From: FEN-1297 sp964498065
GTDB taxonomy: Bacteria; Bacteroidota; Ignavibacteria; Ignavibacteriales; Ignavibacteriaceae
Direction: 5' to 3'
DNA: 64,000 nucleotides
Assembly: GCA_964498065.1 (NCBI GenBank)
Contig: CAZCFZ010000001.1
Location: forward strand, 62,001 to 126,000
The notes below the pieces were generated by a model. It was not told where the DNA came from and searched no databases. It worked only from the letters and a program-made list of their open reading frames with translations. Of this stretch, positions 39,407 to 47,182 are shown piece after piece (position 1 is the stretch's first letter; each line of letters begins with the position of its first letter). Position numbers and translations under genes: made by a program.

Positions 39407-41806
39407 TCATTCATACCTCAAACTCTTTACCGGATTTGCCGTTGCAGCTTTTATTGAATGAATACTTACAGTAACCAACGCTATAAAAAGTGCAATTAAA
39501 CCTGAATAAATGAAGGTCAATAAGCTGAGATTTATTCTGTAAGCAAAATTACTTAACCATTTAGTCATTAAATAATATACTGGGAACCAGGCAATGACGC
39601 TTCCTATTAAAACTAATTTTATAAAATCCTTGATAATAAGATTAACAACCTGAGGCACAGACGCCCCTAATACTTTTCTAATACTAACTTCTTTCGTACG
39701 CCGCTGAACAACATATGAGACAAGACTGAAAAGTCCCAGGCATGCAATTAAAATTGCTAACAATGCAAACGCTCCAAATATTTCACTCAATCTTTCTTCA
39801 GATTGATATAACTTCTCAAAGCTTTTATCAAGAAAATGATATTCAAACGGAAGATCAGGCGAGAACTGCTTCCAGGCTGATTCAATATAATTTATTGTTT
39901 CCGGAATGTCTGCCGAAGAAATTTTCATTGCAATAGTATTATAATATTTTGCCGCAGTATCCATTAACATTACAACAGGCTCTACATTCTGCTGAAGGGA
40001 TTTGAAATTGAAATCCTTAACTACACCGATTACTTGTCCCTTAGGATGGTAATATGTCTTTAATATTTTCCCTATAGCGTTATGCGGAGTCCACCCGATC
40101 ATTTTTGCTGCCGTCTCATTAAGAATAAAACTTTCATTCCAGTCCGAAAGCATATTCCGCGAAAAATTTCTACCGGATTCAAACTTGAATCCAAGTACCT
40201 TAGTGTAGTCGGGATCGATAATCAGTGTAAAGAAGCCGTCGGAGTGCTGGCCTGTCCCGTCTGTCCAAGAGTAACCTTCAACATCTTGCGGATGGCTGGG
40301 AATCCAGTTTGCTCTTGTTACAGCCGTTATTCTGTGCTGCCGCAACAACTGCGATTTAAATGCATCGTAGTTCTTCCCTATTTCATTGTTCGATGGAAAA
40401 TATATAACATGCTTTGCATTAAATCCAAGTTTATGCGACTTGAGAAAGTTATACTGCGACCACATTACAATTGTAACAGCAATTAGAAATACAGAGATTG
40501 CAAATTGAAATACAATGAGAGACTTGCGGATTAAACCACTTTTATTTCCCGATGCAGCAGAATTTTTCATAACGGCCGCCGGCTGGAATGAAGACAGATG
40601 AAACGCCGGATACGCACAAGCCAGGAAAACAACAAGAACCCAAACGGCGGATAAAGAAAGAAGTATCTTTGGGTTGGTGATAAGATTGGAAGATAAGTGT
40701 ACTTCTGCTAACGAATTAAAACCTGGTATGAACAGTTCAACCATGACAATTGCAAGAGCAAGAGATATAAAAGCCATTACCGCAAACTCAAAAATAAATT
40801 GACGTATTAATCTTGAGCGGTTAGAGCCAAGCACTTTTCTTATTCCAATTTCTTTAGCGCGAGCAGTTGAACGGGCAGTTGAGATGTTTATAAAATTGAT
40901 GCAAGCAATCAGGAGTATAAACAATGCAATACCCGAAAGTATATAATCATATTGCAAATCTCCCTTATTTGTGAAATCAAAAATATAAGTTGTATTAAAA
41001 TGAATATCGCTTAGCGGCTGAAGCAGCAAACGACCGGAATCTTTGTTATATTCTCCAAATATTTTAGTCAGGAAGGCGGGAAGATTACTGCGAATCATTT
41101 CTACTCGAAGCCCTTTTGGAAGCATTAAAAATGTATAATAGTTAGAAGAACTGAAATTGTTTAATACACTTCCGGAACTTTTATGATAGATATCTTTCAA
41201 ACTAACGAAAGAGGCCAGATAACCAAACTGTATGGACGAATTAGAAGGCGGATCTTTAGCAACGCCTGTTACTTTATAATTGTACATGTTGTTTATTCTA
41301 ATCGTCTTTCCAATCGGATCTTTGTTGCCGAAAATTTTTTTCGACTCGCTTTGTGCAAGCACTATAGAGAACGGCGCAGACAAAGCAGTTTTGGGATCGC
41401 CTATGATAAGCGGCAGTGAGAAAACATCAAAGAATGAAGAATCGGCAAAGGTGAAGTTTTTTACCGTGAAAAGTTTTTCTCCGTATTTAACCACCGCATC
41501 TCCCATTAAGGGAATTGAAATTCTGACAGATTTTACCCCTGGAAAATTTTCCGGGAATGCATTAGCGTACCCTGTAGGAGTTGGTGCCCATGTTACCAGT
41601 TTTCCACTCTGCTTGAATTCTTGAACAACCCTATATATCCGGTTATAATTCTTGTTGAACTTATCGAAGCTCAAATCGTTCTGTACATAAAGGAATATTA
41701 ATACACAAGCTGCCAGACCCACAGCCAGACCGAAAATATTTATGAAAGAATGAACTTTGTTCTTCAGAATATTTCTAACTGTTATATTGAAATAATTTTT
41801 GAACAT
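39407..41806 (-). CDS. MacB/FtsX-type ABC permease, copy 12 (first gene of the large array)
   Basis: 799 residues with the head MFKNYFNITVRNILKNK and the tail ATANPVKSLRYE. Coupling motifs are KEIGIRKVLGSN and KEVSIRKVLGAS (Ser for Gly). It is the promoter-proximal gene of the eight-gene array; the upstream 260 bp hold a sigma-54-like promoter and palindrome like those of the second permease operon. No ATPase, periplasmic adaptor or outer-membrane channel gene precedes it. Confidence 0.88.
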   Translation of the reverse strand: MFKNYFNITVRNILKNKVHSFINIFGLAVGLAACVLIFLYVQNDLSFDKFNKNYNRIYRVVQEFKQSGKLVTWAPTPTGYANAFPENFPGVKSVRISIPLMGDAVVKYGEKLFTVKNFTFADSSFFDVFSLPLIIGDPKTALSAPFSIVLAQSESKKIFGNKDPIGKTIRINNMYNYKVTGVAKDPPSNSSIQFGYLASFVSLKDIYHKSSGSVLNNFSSSNYYTFLMLPKGLRVEMIRSNLPAFLTKIFGEYNKDSGRLLLQPLSDIHFNTTYIFDFTNKGDLQYDYILSGIALFILLIACINFINISTARSTARAKEIGIRKVLGSNRSRLIRQFIFEFAVMAFISLALAIVMVELFIPGFNSLAEVHLSSNLITNPKILLSLSAVWVLVVFLACAYPAFHLSSFQPAAVMKNSAASGNKSGLIRKSLIVFQFAISVFLIAVTIVMWSQYNFLKSHKLGFNAKHVIYFPSNNEIGKNYDAFKSQLLRQHRITAVTRANWIPSHPQDVEGYSWTDGTGQHSDGFFTLIIDPDYTKVLGFKFESGRNFSRNMLSDWNESFILNETAAKMIGWTPHNAIGKILKTYYHPKGQVIGVVKDFNFKSLQQNVEPVVMLMDTAAKYYNTIAMKISSADIPETINYIESAWKQFSPDLPFEYHFLDKSFEKLYQSEERLSEIFGAFALLAILIACLGLFSLVSYVVQRRTKEVSIRKVLGASVPQVVNLIIKDFIKLVLIGSVIAWFPVYYLMTKWLSNFAYRINLSLLTFIYSGLIALFIALVTVSIHSIKAATANPVKSLRYE

Positions 41807-41990
41807 AATTTCCTTCGATTTAATTCAGTGTCAAATTTCAGAATTAATATTAAGCTGATTTTAAATAAATCATCGATAAAAACTTTATAATTATTTGAAA
41901 CTGAAATTTGATGTTTGATATGAGGAGTAATAATCATGCTTACAATAATGTTTAATCAATAGAAAATATTAAACTATTTAATTGTAAAAA

Positions 41991-42006
41991 AACAACAATA
42001 ATGCCA
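41991..42006 (-). promoter_or_regulatory. Sigma-54-like -24/-12 promoter of the large permease array
   Basis: The minus strand reads TGGCATTATTGTTGTT: TGGCA at -24 and TTG at -12, spaced GG-N10-G, with GT rather than GC at -12, the same deviation as at 18737-18753. A transcript would have a leader of about 170 bases before copy 12. Confidence 0.45.
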
Positions 42007-42055
42007 TTTGGAAGGCTTAAAAATTACCGGTATTTACAATTATTTTAATATTAAC

Positions 42056-42071
42056 CGACCGGATTCGGACA
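42056..42071. promoter_or_regulatory. Palindrome related to the 18803 site, predicted enhancer-binding site
   Basis: The minus strand reads TGTCCGAATCCGGTCG: the left arm is identical to the perfect site at 18803-18818 and the right arm differs at two of six positions. It lies 51 bp upstream of the -24 GG of the predicted promoter, against 52 bp in the other operon. A much weaker copy may lie 20 bp further on, at 42076-42091. Confidence 0.5.
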
Positions 42072-42310
42072 CTAGCGATCGAAATTGAACGATTAAATTT
42101 TAGCAGATTTTAACTTTGAAGTACTGTATTTCATAGGAATTTTAATTTATTTCAAACATATTTTAATTACTTACCATATGCGCAATCTTTTAGAGTGAAA
42201 GTTTTTGTGCCGTCAAGTTTTATCTTATCTCACCATATATGATATTAAGTTTTTATTAAAATATTCGATAATTAAACGGTTAACTATAATATTTTTAATG
42301 AAAATATATT

Positions 42311-42556
42311 ATGAGTAATGTAAGCCGGAAAAAATCAGAATTTATTGGTTCAAATAATTTCAATTATTTGTATAAAACTAAAAAAGTTGACGAATTTAAA
42401 ACATTTTTAGGGATTATTTTTAGCGGCAAAGAGAATACAAATTCAATTATTAATACATGCTGCAACCATGGAAGTGAAATTTCAGCTACTTCTATTTTTA
42501 GACCTGTTGAAAATACAACAGTAAATTCAAGCATTTGTCTCCGTTTAAAGAATTAA
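42311..42556 (+). CDS. Doubtful 81-residue ORF
   Basis: Open from an ATG at 42311, with no ribosome-binding site. The product is polar, Asn/Ser/Lys-rich, with a Cys pair (NTCCNHG) and no recognisable domain or membrane segment. It is on the opposite strand to its neighbours. It may be chance. Confidence 0.2.
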   Translation: MSNVSRKKSEFIGSNNFNYLYKTKKVDEFKTFLGIIFSGKENTNSIINTCCNHGSEISATSIFRPVENTTVNSSICLRLKN

Positions 42557-42696
42557 CCGATACCCAGCCTAAAATTATAAAGTAAAATTGAATGGTTGTG
42601 GGTAATTAAATTTATCAAAAATAGAATTGACAGAAAAGTATTTAATTTGTTGGTTATCGAATTAATTACAATAAAAATTTAATTTTTTAATTTCTT

Positions 42697-43026
42697 ATGC
42701 AGTGGTATTTCTTTACCTTATCAAATACGCGAGATAATTTTCAAAAGGAGAACCGAATTATTGAATTGCTGGGAAAGTTGATACTTAAATTCAATAAAGG
42801 TAAACGAAAAGATACTTTATTATTATATCAAATCCCCTCCAATCTTAACTATATAATTTACTATATAACTTCTCCCCGTAAAGAGATTATCAAGTTTTTT
42901 ATCAGACATAATAAGGCCAGGCCTTGTTTTCATGCCAATAATAAAGCTCCTGTAAAATTATCAAATATGAAATTTCTGTCGGGTGATGTAATTTTATGGC
43001 TGAATTTATTAGGCGTGCATAAGTAA
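42697..43026 (+). CDS. Doubtful 109-residue ORF
   Basis: A basic ORF (RKEIIKFFIRHNKARP, KGKRKDT) without a clear ribosome-binding site or recognised domain. Its 3' end abuts the inverted-repeat element at 43057. It could be a small DNA-associated or orphan protein, or noise. Confidence 0.25.
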   Translation: MQWYFFTLSNTRDNFQKENRIIELLGKLILKFNKGKRKDTLLLYQIPSNLNYIIYYITSPRKEIIKFFIRHNKARPCFHANNKAPVKLSNMKFLSGDVILWLNLLGVHK

Positions 43027-43056
43027 AATTTTATTTTTTATAATTAAAATAAATGC

Positions 43057-43212
43057 GGTTGTCTCAAAACTATTAATTTGGCATTCCGAACTTTGACAAA
43101 TGCAATCCTTTGGAAGATTCAAAATCTCTTTTTTTAAAAATTTAGTAATTATAGATTCCGGGTCCGGCCAAAGAACCGGCAAGCAAACCCGGAATGACAA
43201 TTTGAGACAGCC
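43057..43212. mobile_element. MITE-like element, 156 bp with terminal inverted repeats
   Basis: The left end GGTTGTCTCAAA and the reverse complement of the right end, GGCTGTCTCAAA, differ at one of 12 positions. Inside, CATTCCG near the left and CGGAATGAC near the right extend the symmetry. There is no transposase ORF; the length and ends suggest a non-autonomous miniature element mobilised in trans. The ends resemble those of some IS families (GGCTGTCTCAAA type), but I cannot name one. Confidence 0.5.
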
Positions 43213-43222
43213 TATTTAATTT

Positions 43223-45772
43223 TTATTTCATTAAAATTAATTTCTTCACCGCTGCAAAACTTCCGGCTTGCATCCGGTAGAAATAAACTCCGCTGGAAAG
43301 TTTGCCTGCATTAAATTCCAAAGAATAATTACCGGCTCTTTTAGTTTCATTTAATAATGTTTCAACTTCCCTTCCCAGAATATCATAAACTTTTATTATT
43401 ACTAAACTGCTTTTAGGTACAGAATAATTTATTGTTGTTGCCGGATTAAAAGGATTGGGATAGTTTTGTTTAAGCGAGAATTGTCTCGGAATACTTTGTG
43501 TTTTATTTTCAACATCGGTTATTGTACTATTTCTGTATCCTGTCCGTTGATTGTTACCCTTAAAAGTTCCCCATTCATATGATTCATTAATTATAGAGGC
43601 AGAACTTGAAAATCCTCTTTTATTTAATTTTGTTAATAAACTGTCATCAGGAATTTTCAATACGTACAGTTTACCTAGTGTATCTCCTATCATAACCAAG
43701 TTTGAGTTTGTTATTAACGTTGGAGCAATAATCGGATTTCCCGTTCTTAATACCCATTTTTGATTTCCGTTTGAGCTAAGTGAGTAAAAGTTTCCATTCA
43801 TTGATCCAAAATAAATTGATCCGTCAGCACTCAAAGCAGGCGTAGAATAAACAGCAGAGCCGGCATTAAACTGCCATATCTTATTTCCTGTTTTTGAAAG
43901 ACAATAAAAGCTGTCGTCTCCCGAACCAAAATAAATAATACCATCCAAACCGATTATCGGGGAAGATTTTATTTTTCCTCCGGTTTGAAATTTCCACAGT
44001 AAATTTCCGTTCCAGTCGACTTTATATAGATACCCGTCTTCCGAACCAAAAACTATGCTGCTGTCTAAGCCTAATGCGGGCGAACTGCTTATCGGTCCGT
44101 TTGTAGTATATGTCCATAGTACTGATCCTGCAGGAGATACGGCATACAACTTACCGTCATTACTGCCGAAATAAACATTGCCGTTGTCACTTATTGAAGG
44201 AGAAGAAGTAATTGGGCCCCCGGTTTGTAAATACCATTTAATCTTTCCCGATTCATCAAGGGCAAAAAATCTTCCCGTTGTAATTCCTACGTAAATTAAA
44301 CTGTCAAATACTGCCGAAGGTGATGAAACTACTGTGCCTCCTAATGCCTTATCCCATACCGGAATTCCCTGATAATCAAAAGAATATAAACGGGTATCAT
44401 TGCTTCCCACATATATGTTATTCTTATTACTTATACAGGTTGTGGATTGTATAGAGCCTCCTGTCTGAATTGTCCATTTTACACTTCCGGTTGAATCAAA
44501 ACAATATACGCTTCCTCCTTTAGATGTAACAAAATAAGTGTTACCGTCAAGCTGACCTACTGCCGATTCAATTGAACCTTTAGTATCCAATTCTGCCGCA
44601 TATACGGAAATTTTTACAGAATCTTTTTTAATTACACCATAATTACTGGTTAATTTAAGATCAACATACCATGAACCCGTCGGCAATTCTATTGTTACAC
44701 TTGGGGATGTGCTTATTACTTTATTATGAATACTCCATTCATAACTCACAATGCTTCCGTAATTTAGATTTATTATAGGGTTAATAGTCTTTGTTACTTT
44801 TGCTGCATAATTAGAATCAAGCCAGACAGCCGGAGTATTGTAATCTATATTATTATACTCCGGAATTACTGCACCTTTAATCGATTTAACAAAAATACCG
44901 TTACCTCTTGTTCCTATTATTAAATTTGTATCTTTAATTGCTGCTATATCTATCCAGTCATTATTTGTATAACCGGGACCATTTATTGGATTCCATGTTT
45001 GGCCATTATCAGTAGAAAGTGAAATACTATAAGCAAAAGTCATTGAAAGGATATTTGAACCTGAACTTCCAAAAACATTAATATCTACTCCCATTCCGTG
45101 CCAGGATTGTCCAATGTCGGTAGAATAATATAAGCTGTCGTTAGTCGCTGCAAAAATTTTATTTCCGGAAATAACAATATTAGAGACATGAAGTCCTGTT
45201 AATCCAATTGGCGACCAGTTAGCTCCGTCGGTATTAGAAAGATATATCCCATTATTTGTTCCTGCAAAAAGATTATTTCCGTTAATAGTTATAGACTCAA
45301 CCGTATCTTTAAATGATGGATCAGCCTTGGTCCAGTTTCTACCGTTGTTTATGGAGATGAATACACCGGAATCAGTGCCGGCGTAAGCGGTATCTTCATT
45401 AACCGCAAGGGAAAAAATATAGTTACTGGTTAAACCTGAATTTGATTGCTGCCAGGTTGAGCCGTTATCATACGATAAAAAAATTCCGCTTTCGTTGGTG
45501 CCTGCATAAATAGTACTGTTATTCACTGCAAGAGAAAGGATATCAAGATTATTTAATCCACTATTGGCCTGAGACCAATTCAAACCCTGATCAGTTGATA
45601 TCAGGACTCCGTTGGCTTTAGTACCTGCGAAAAGATTTGCTCCTTGTTCAGCAAAACTTGAAACCACAACGCCGTTAGGAGCATTAGCATTTATCCACTG
45701 GGCATTACCGGTATATGTAAAAATTAAAAATGTAAAAATGATCGTAATAAAACAGCGCAGTAAACCTTTCAT
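43223..45772 (-). CDS. T9SS-exported double beta-propeller protein (Asp-box plus PQQ-like)
   Basis: 849 residues with a GGAGGA site, and a signal peptide ending in GNAQ. Residues about 30-310 contain at least five Asp-box-like motifs (STDQGLNWS, SYDNGSTWQ, SINNGRNWT, STDIGQSWH, STDNGQTWN), a sialidase/photosystem-stability-like propeller. About 330-400 is an Ig/PKD-like domain. About 410-700 is a PQQ-like propeller with eight or so blades (SVYCFDSTGSVKW, RLYSFDYQGIPVW and so on). Residues about 765-849 are a type A T9SS sorting domain (QNYPNPFNPATTINY ... GVYFYRMQAG). It is a cell-surface or secreted protein, probably structural or binding; no catalytic residue is visible. It stands alone. 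Confidence 0.88.
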   Translation of the reverse strand: MKGLLRCFITIIFTFLIFTYTGNAQWINANAPNGVVVSSFAEQGANLFAGTKANGVLISTDQGLNWSQANSGLNNLDILSLAVNNSTIYAGTNESGIFLSYDNGSTWQQSNSGLTSNYIFSLAVNEDTAYAGTDSGVFISINNGRNWTKADPSFKDTVESITINGNNLFAGTNNGIYLSNTDGANWSPIGLTGLHVSNIVISGNKIFAATNDSLYYSTDIGQSWHGMGVDINVFGSSGSNILSMTFAYSISLSTDNGQTWNPINGPGYTNNDWIDIAAIKDTNLIIGTRGNGIFVKSIKGAVIPEYNNIDYNTPAVWLDSNYAAKVTKTINPIINLNYGSIVSYEWSIHNKVISTSPSVTIELPTGSWYVDLKLTSNYGVIKKDSVKISVYAAELDTKGSIESAVGQLDGNTYFVTSKGGSVYCFDSTGSVKWTIQTGGSIQSTTCISNKNNIYVGSNDTRLYSFDYQGIPVWDKALGGTVVSSPSAVFDSLIYVGITTGRFFALDESGKIKWYLQTGGPITSSPSISDNGNVYFGSNDGKLYAVSPAGSVLWTYTTNGPISSSPALGLDSSIVFGSEDGYLYKVDWNGNLLWKFQTGGKIKSSPIIGLDGIIYFGSGDDSFYCLSKTGNKIWQFNAGSAVYSTPALSADGSIYFGSMNGNFYSLSSNGNQKWVLRTGNPIIAPTLITNSNLVMIGDTLGKLYVLKIPDDSLLTKLNKRGFSSSASIINESYEWGTFKGNNQRTGYRNSTITDVENKTQSIPRQFSLKQNYPNPFNPATTINYSVPKSSLVIIKVYDILGREVETLLNETKRAGNYSLEFNAGKLSSGVYFYRMQAGSFAAVKKLILMK

Positions 45773-46300
45773 TATTATTCCTCCAATTAAATTCTGATTT
45801 AGATTATTATAATTTTAAAATCATAATACGGATATTATTGAAAGGCAGCCCCCATAGAGGTTCCCCATCCGGTTAGATATCATAATAGTCAATTTAAGAA
45901 TACAATAATAGTTTGTAAAATATTCAATATGATTAATATAATAATTTGAATTTTATTAACAACCATTATATTAAAAATTTTTAATATAAATTTAAATTAA
46001 TTTATGCTATGTTTCATTTTAATATTTTCCTGCACGTATAAGGCTTAAAATTTTTAGTTGATGAAATACGACTTCTTTCTCAATGTATGCTATTCTTTAT
46101 AATAGTTGTGCATTTAACTAAAAATATTTTTAAGTTAAGTAAGAAATAATAAGCTAGGATATTTAAACACGGGGATTTTATAAATACTATTAAACACACA
46201 TGGGGTCAGATCGAGATAGATAAGTTAAATTTATTTTAGGAAAATATCAGAAAAATAAATATGATTTAAATTGAGCTTTATCTATAATAATAATGATAAT
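45773..46300. other. Divergent intergenic region
   Basis: 528 bp between two divergent genes, so it must hold promoters for both, but I could not identify convincing elements. The sequence is very AT-rich with a short GC-richer patch near 45845-45880 (GGCAGCCCCCATAGAGG). No ORF is supported. Confidence 0.5.
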
Positions 46301-47005
46301 ATGAAACCATCTTATATTTATATTATAATCGTTTTATTTCTCCTCTTATGTCCTAATCCAAGTATCGCTGCAAATGCAGATACATGTCGCGGTCAAATAA
46401 CTTTTGATTCTACTTATGTCATATCAGTAAATAAATCTTTACCAAGGTATTATATCCGTTTAATTGAAAGAGAAGATACTTCCGGGAAATATACCGGGTG
46501 GAATTATGAATTATTAATTCGTACTAAGTTGAACGGCCCGATCGAACAATCAATCTGCGGTCAATCTGATTCACCTTTTGACATGATGAGTGATGAAGAA
46601 TATCCCGGTATTCAATTTATAGATCTCAATTTTGATGACTATTTAGATATTAAAATTTTCAACAATCGCGCTGCAAATGGCGTCAACGCAGGTTATGCAG
46701 CGTACTTATTTTCTTCGCATAGTCATAGCTTCAATTACAGCCAAGCCTTCTCTGAAATTTTAGGCGGCACCGGTATAGAATTAGACTCATCAAAACATGA
46801 AATAATCAGCAGCGGAGAATTAGGATGCATGGGGGGATGCTGGTCAACAGATACATATCAAGTTCACAATGATTCACTAATTCTGATAAAAAGTGTACAT
46901 CAGGATCAAGATCCAGAACATCCGGGAAAATTTATCCTGGTCACTGAAGAATTACGTGGCGGTAAATTAATTGTAATAAGTAAAAAAAGCGTAGAGTGGC
47001 CATAA
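46301..47005 (+). CDS. Exported FG-GAP/XAC2610-like protein
   Basis: 234 residues. The ATG at 46301 gives a signal peptide (YIIIVLFLLLCPNPSIAANA); the frame upstream to a TTG at 46271 adds only polar residues. A FIDLNFDDYLDIKIFNN segment near residue 110 is the calcium-binding-like DxNxDxxxD pattern of FG-GAP/VCBS repeats and of XAC2610-related proteins, followed by AAYLFSS and a Cys-containing GELGCMGGCWS segment. The role is unknown. There is no obvious ribosome-binding site, as often in Bacteroidota. It precedes the M16 protease on the same strand by 177 bp. Confidence 0.65.
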   Translation: MKPSYIYIIIVLFLLLCPNPSIAANADTCRGQITFDSTYVISVNKSLPRYYIRLIEREDTSGKYTGWNYELLIRTKLNGPIEQSICGQSDSPFDMMSDEEYPGIQFIDLNFDDYLDIKIFNNRAANGVNAGYAAYLFSSHSHSFNYSQAFSEILGGTGIELDSSKHEIISSGELGCMGGCWSTDTYQVHNDSLILIKSVHQDQDPEHPGKFILVTEELRGGKLIVISKKSVEWP

Positions 47006-47182
47006 GGCAATTAGGAAAAAGTTTAGTATTTTTGTTCCTACTTTCGCTTAAACGCAAGGTCTTTAGACTAAAAGCATAAAAAAAATAGCGATAAATATTC
47101 AAATGCCAAAAGCCGGAAGAATATAAAGGGTTTTTAAAAAATTAAAAGGGAAAGATTTATTAACAAAAAAAGAGGGAATTCA

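Larger units (their letters stand above)
41807..42310. other. Control region of the large permease array
   Basis: About 500 bp without a supported gene. It carries the predicted sigma-54-like promoter and the upstream palindrome (listed separately); the rest is AT-rich and I see no further structure. Confidence 0.6.

Noticed and set aside
5128..41806. Many plus-strand ORFs of 60-145 codons antisense to the permeases
   Set aside because: They recur at equivalent positions of the paralogues (for example the antisense of the coupling motif gives FLIPISF each time), which marks them as shadows.
5128..41806. Calling the permeases FtsX of cell division, or MacB itself
   Set aside because: They are two to three times the length of FtsX, are fused doubles, and lack MacB's N-terminal ATPase domain.
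43009..43200. 63-residue minus-strand ORF
   Set aside because: It lies almost wholly inside the inverted-repeat element and reads through its symmetric ends; no ribosome-binding site.
46271..46300. TTG start ten codons upstream for the FG-GAP-like gene
   Set aside because: It adds a polar Asn-rich stretch before a clean signal peptide; the ATG at 46301 fits better.
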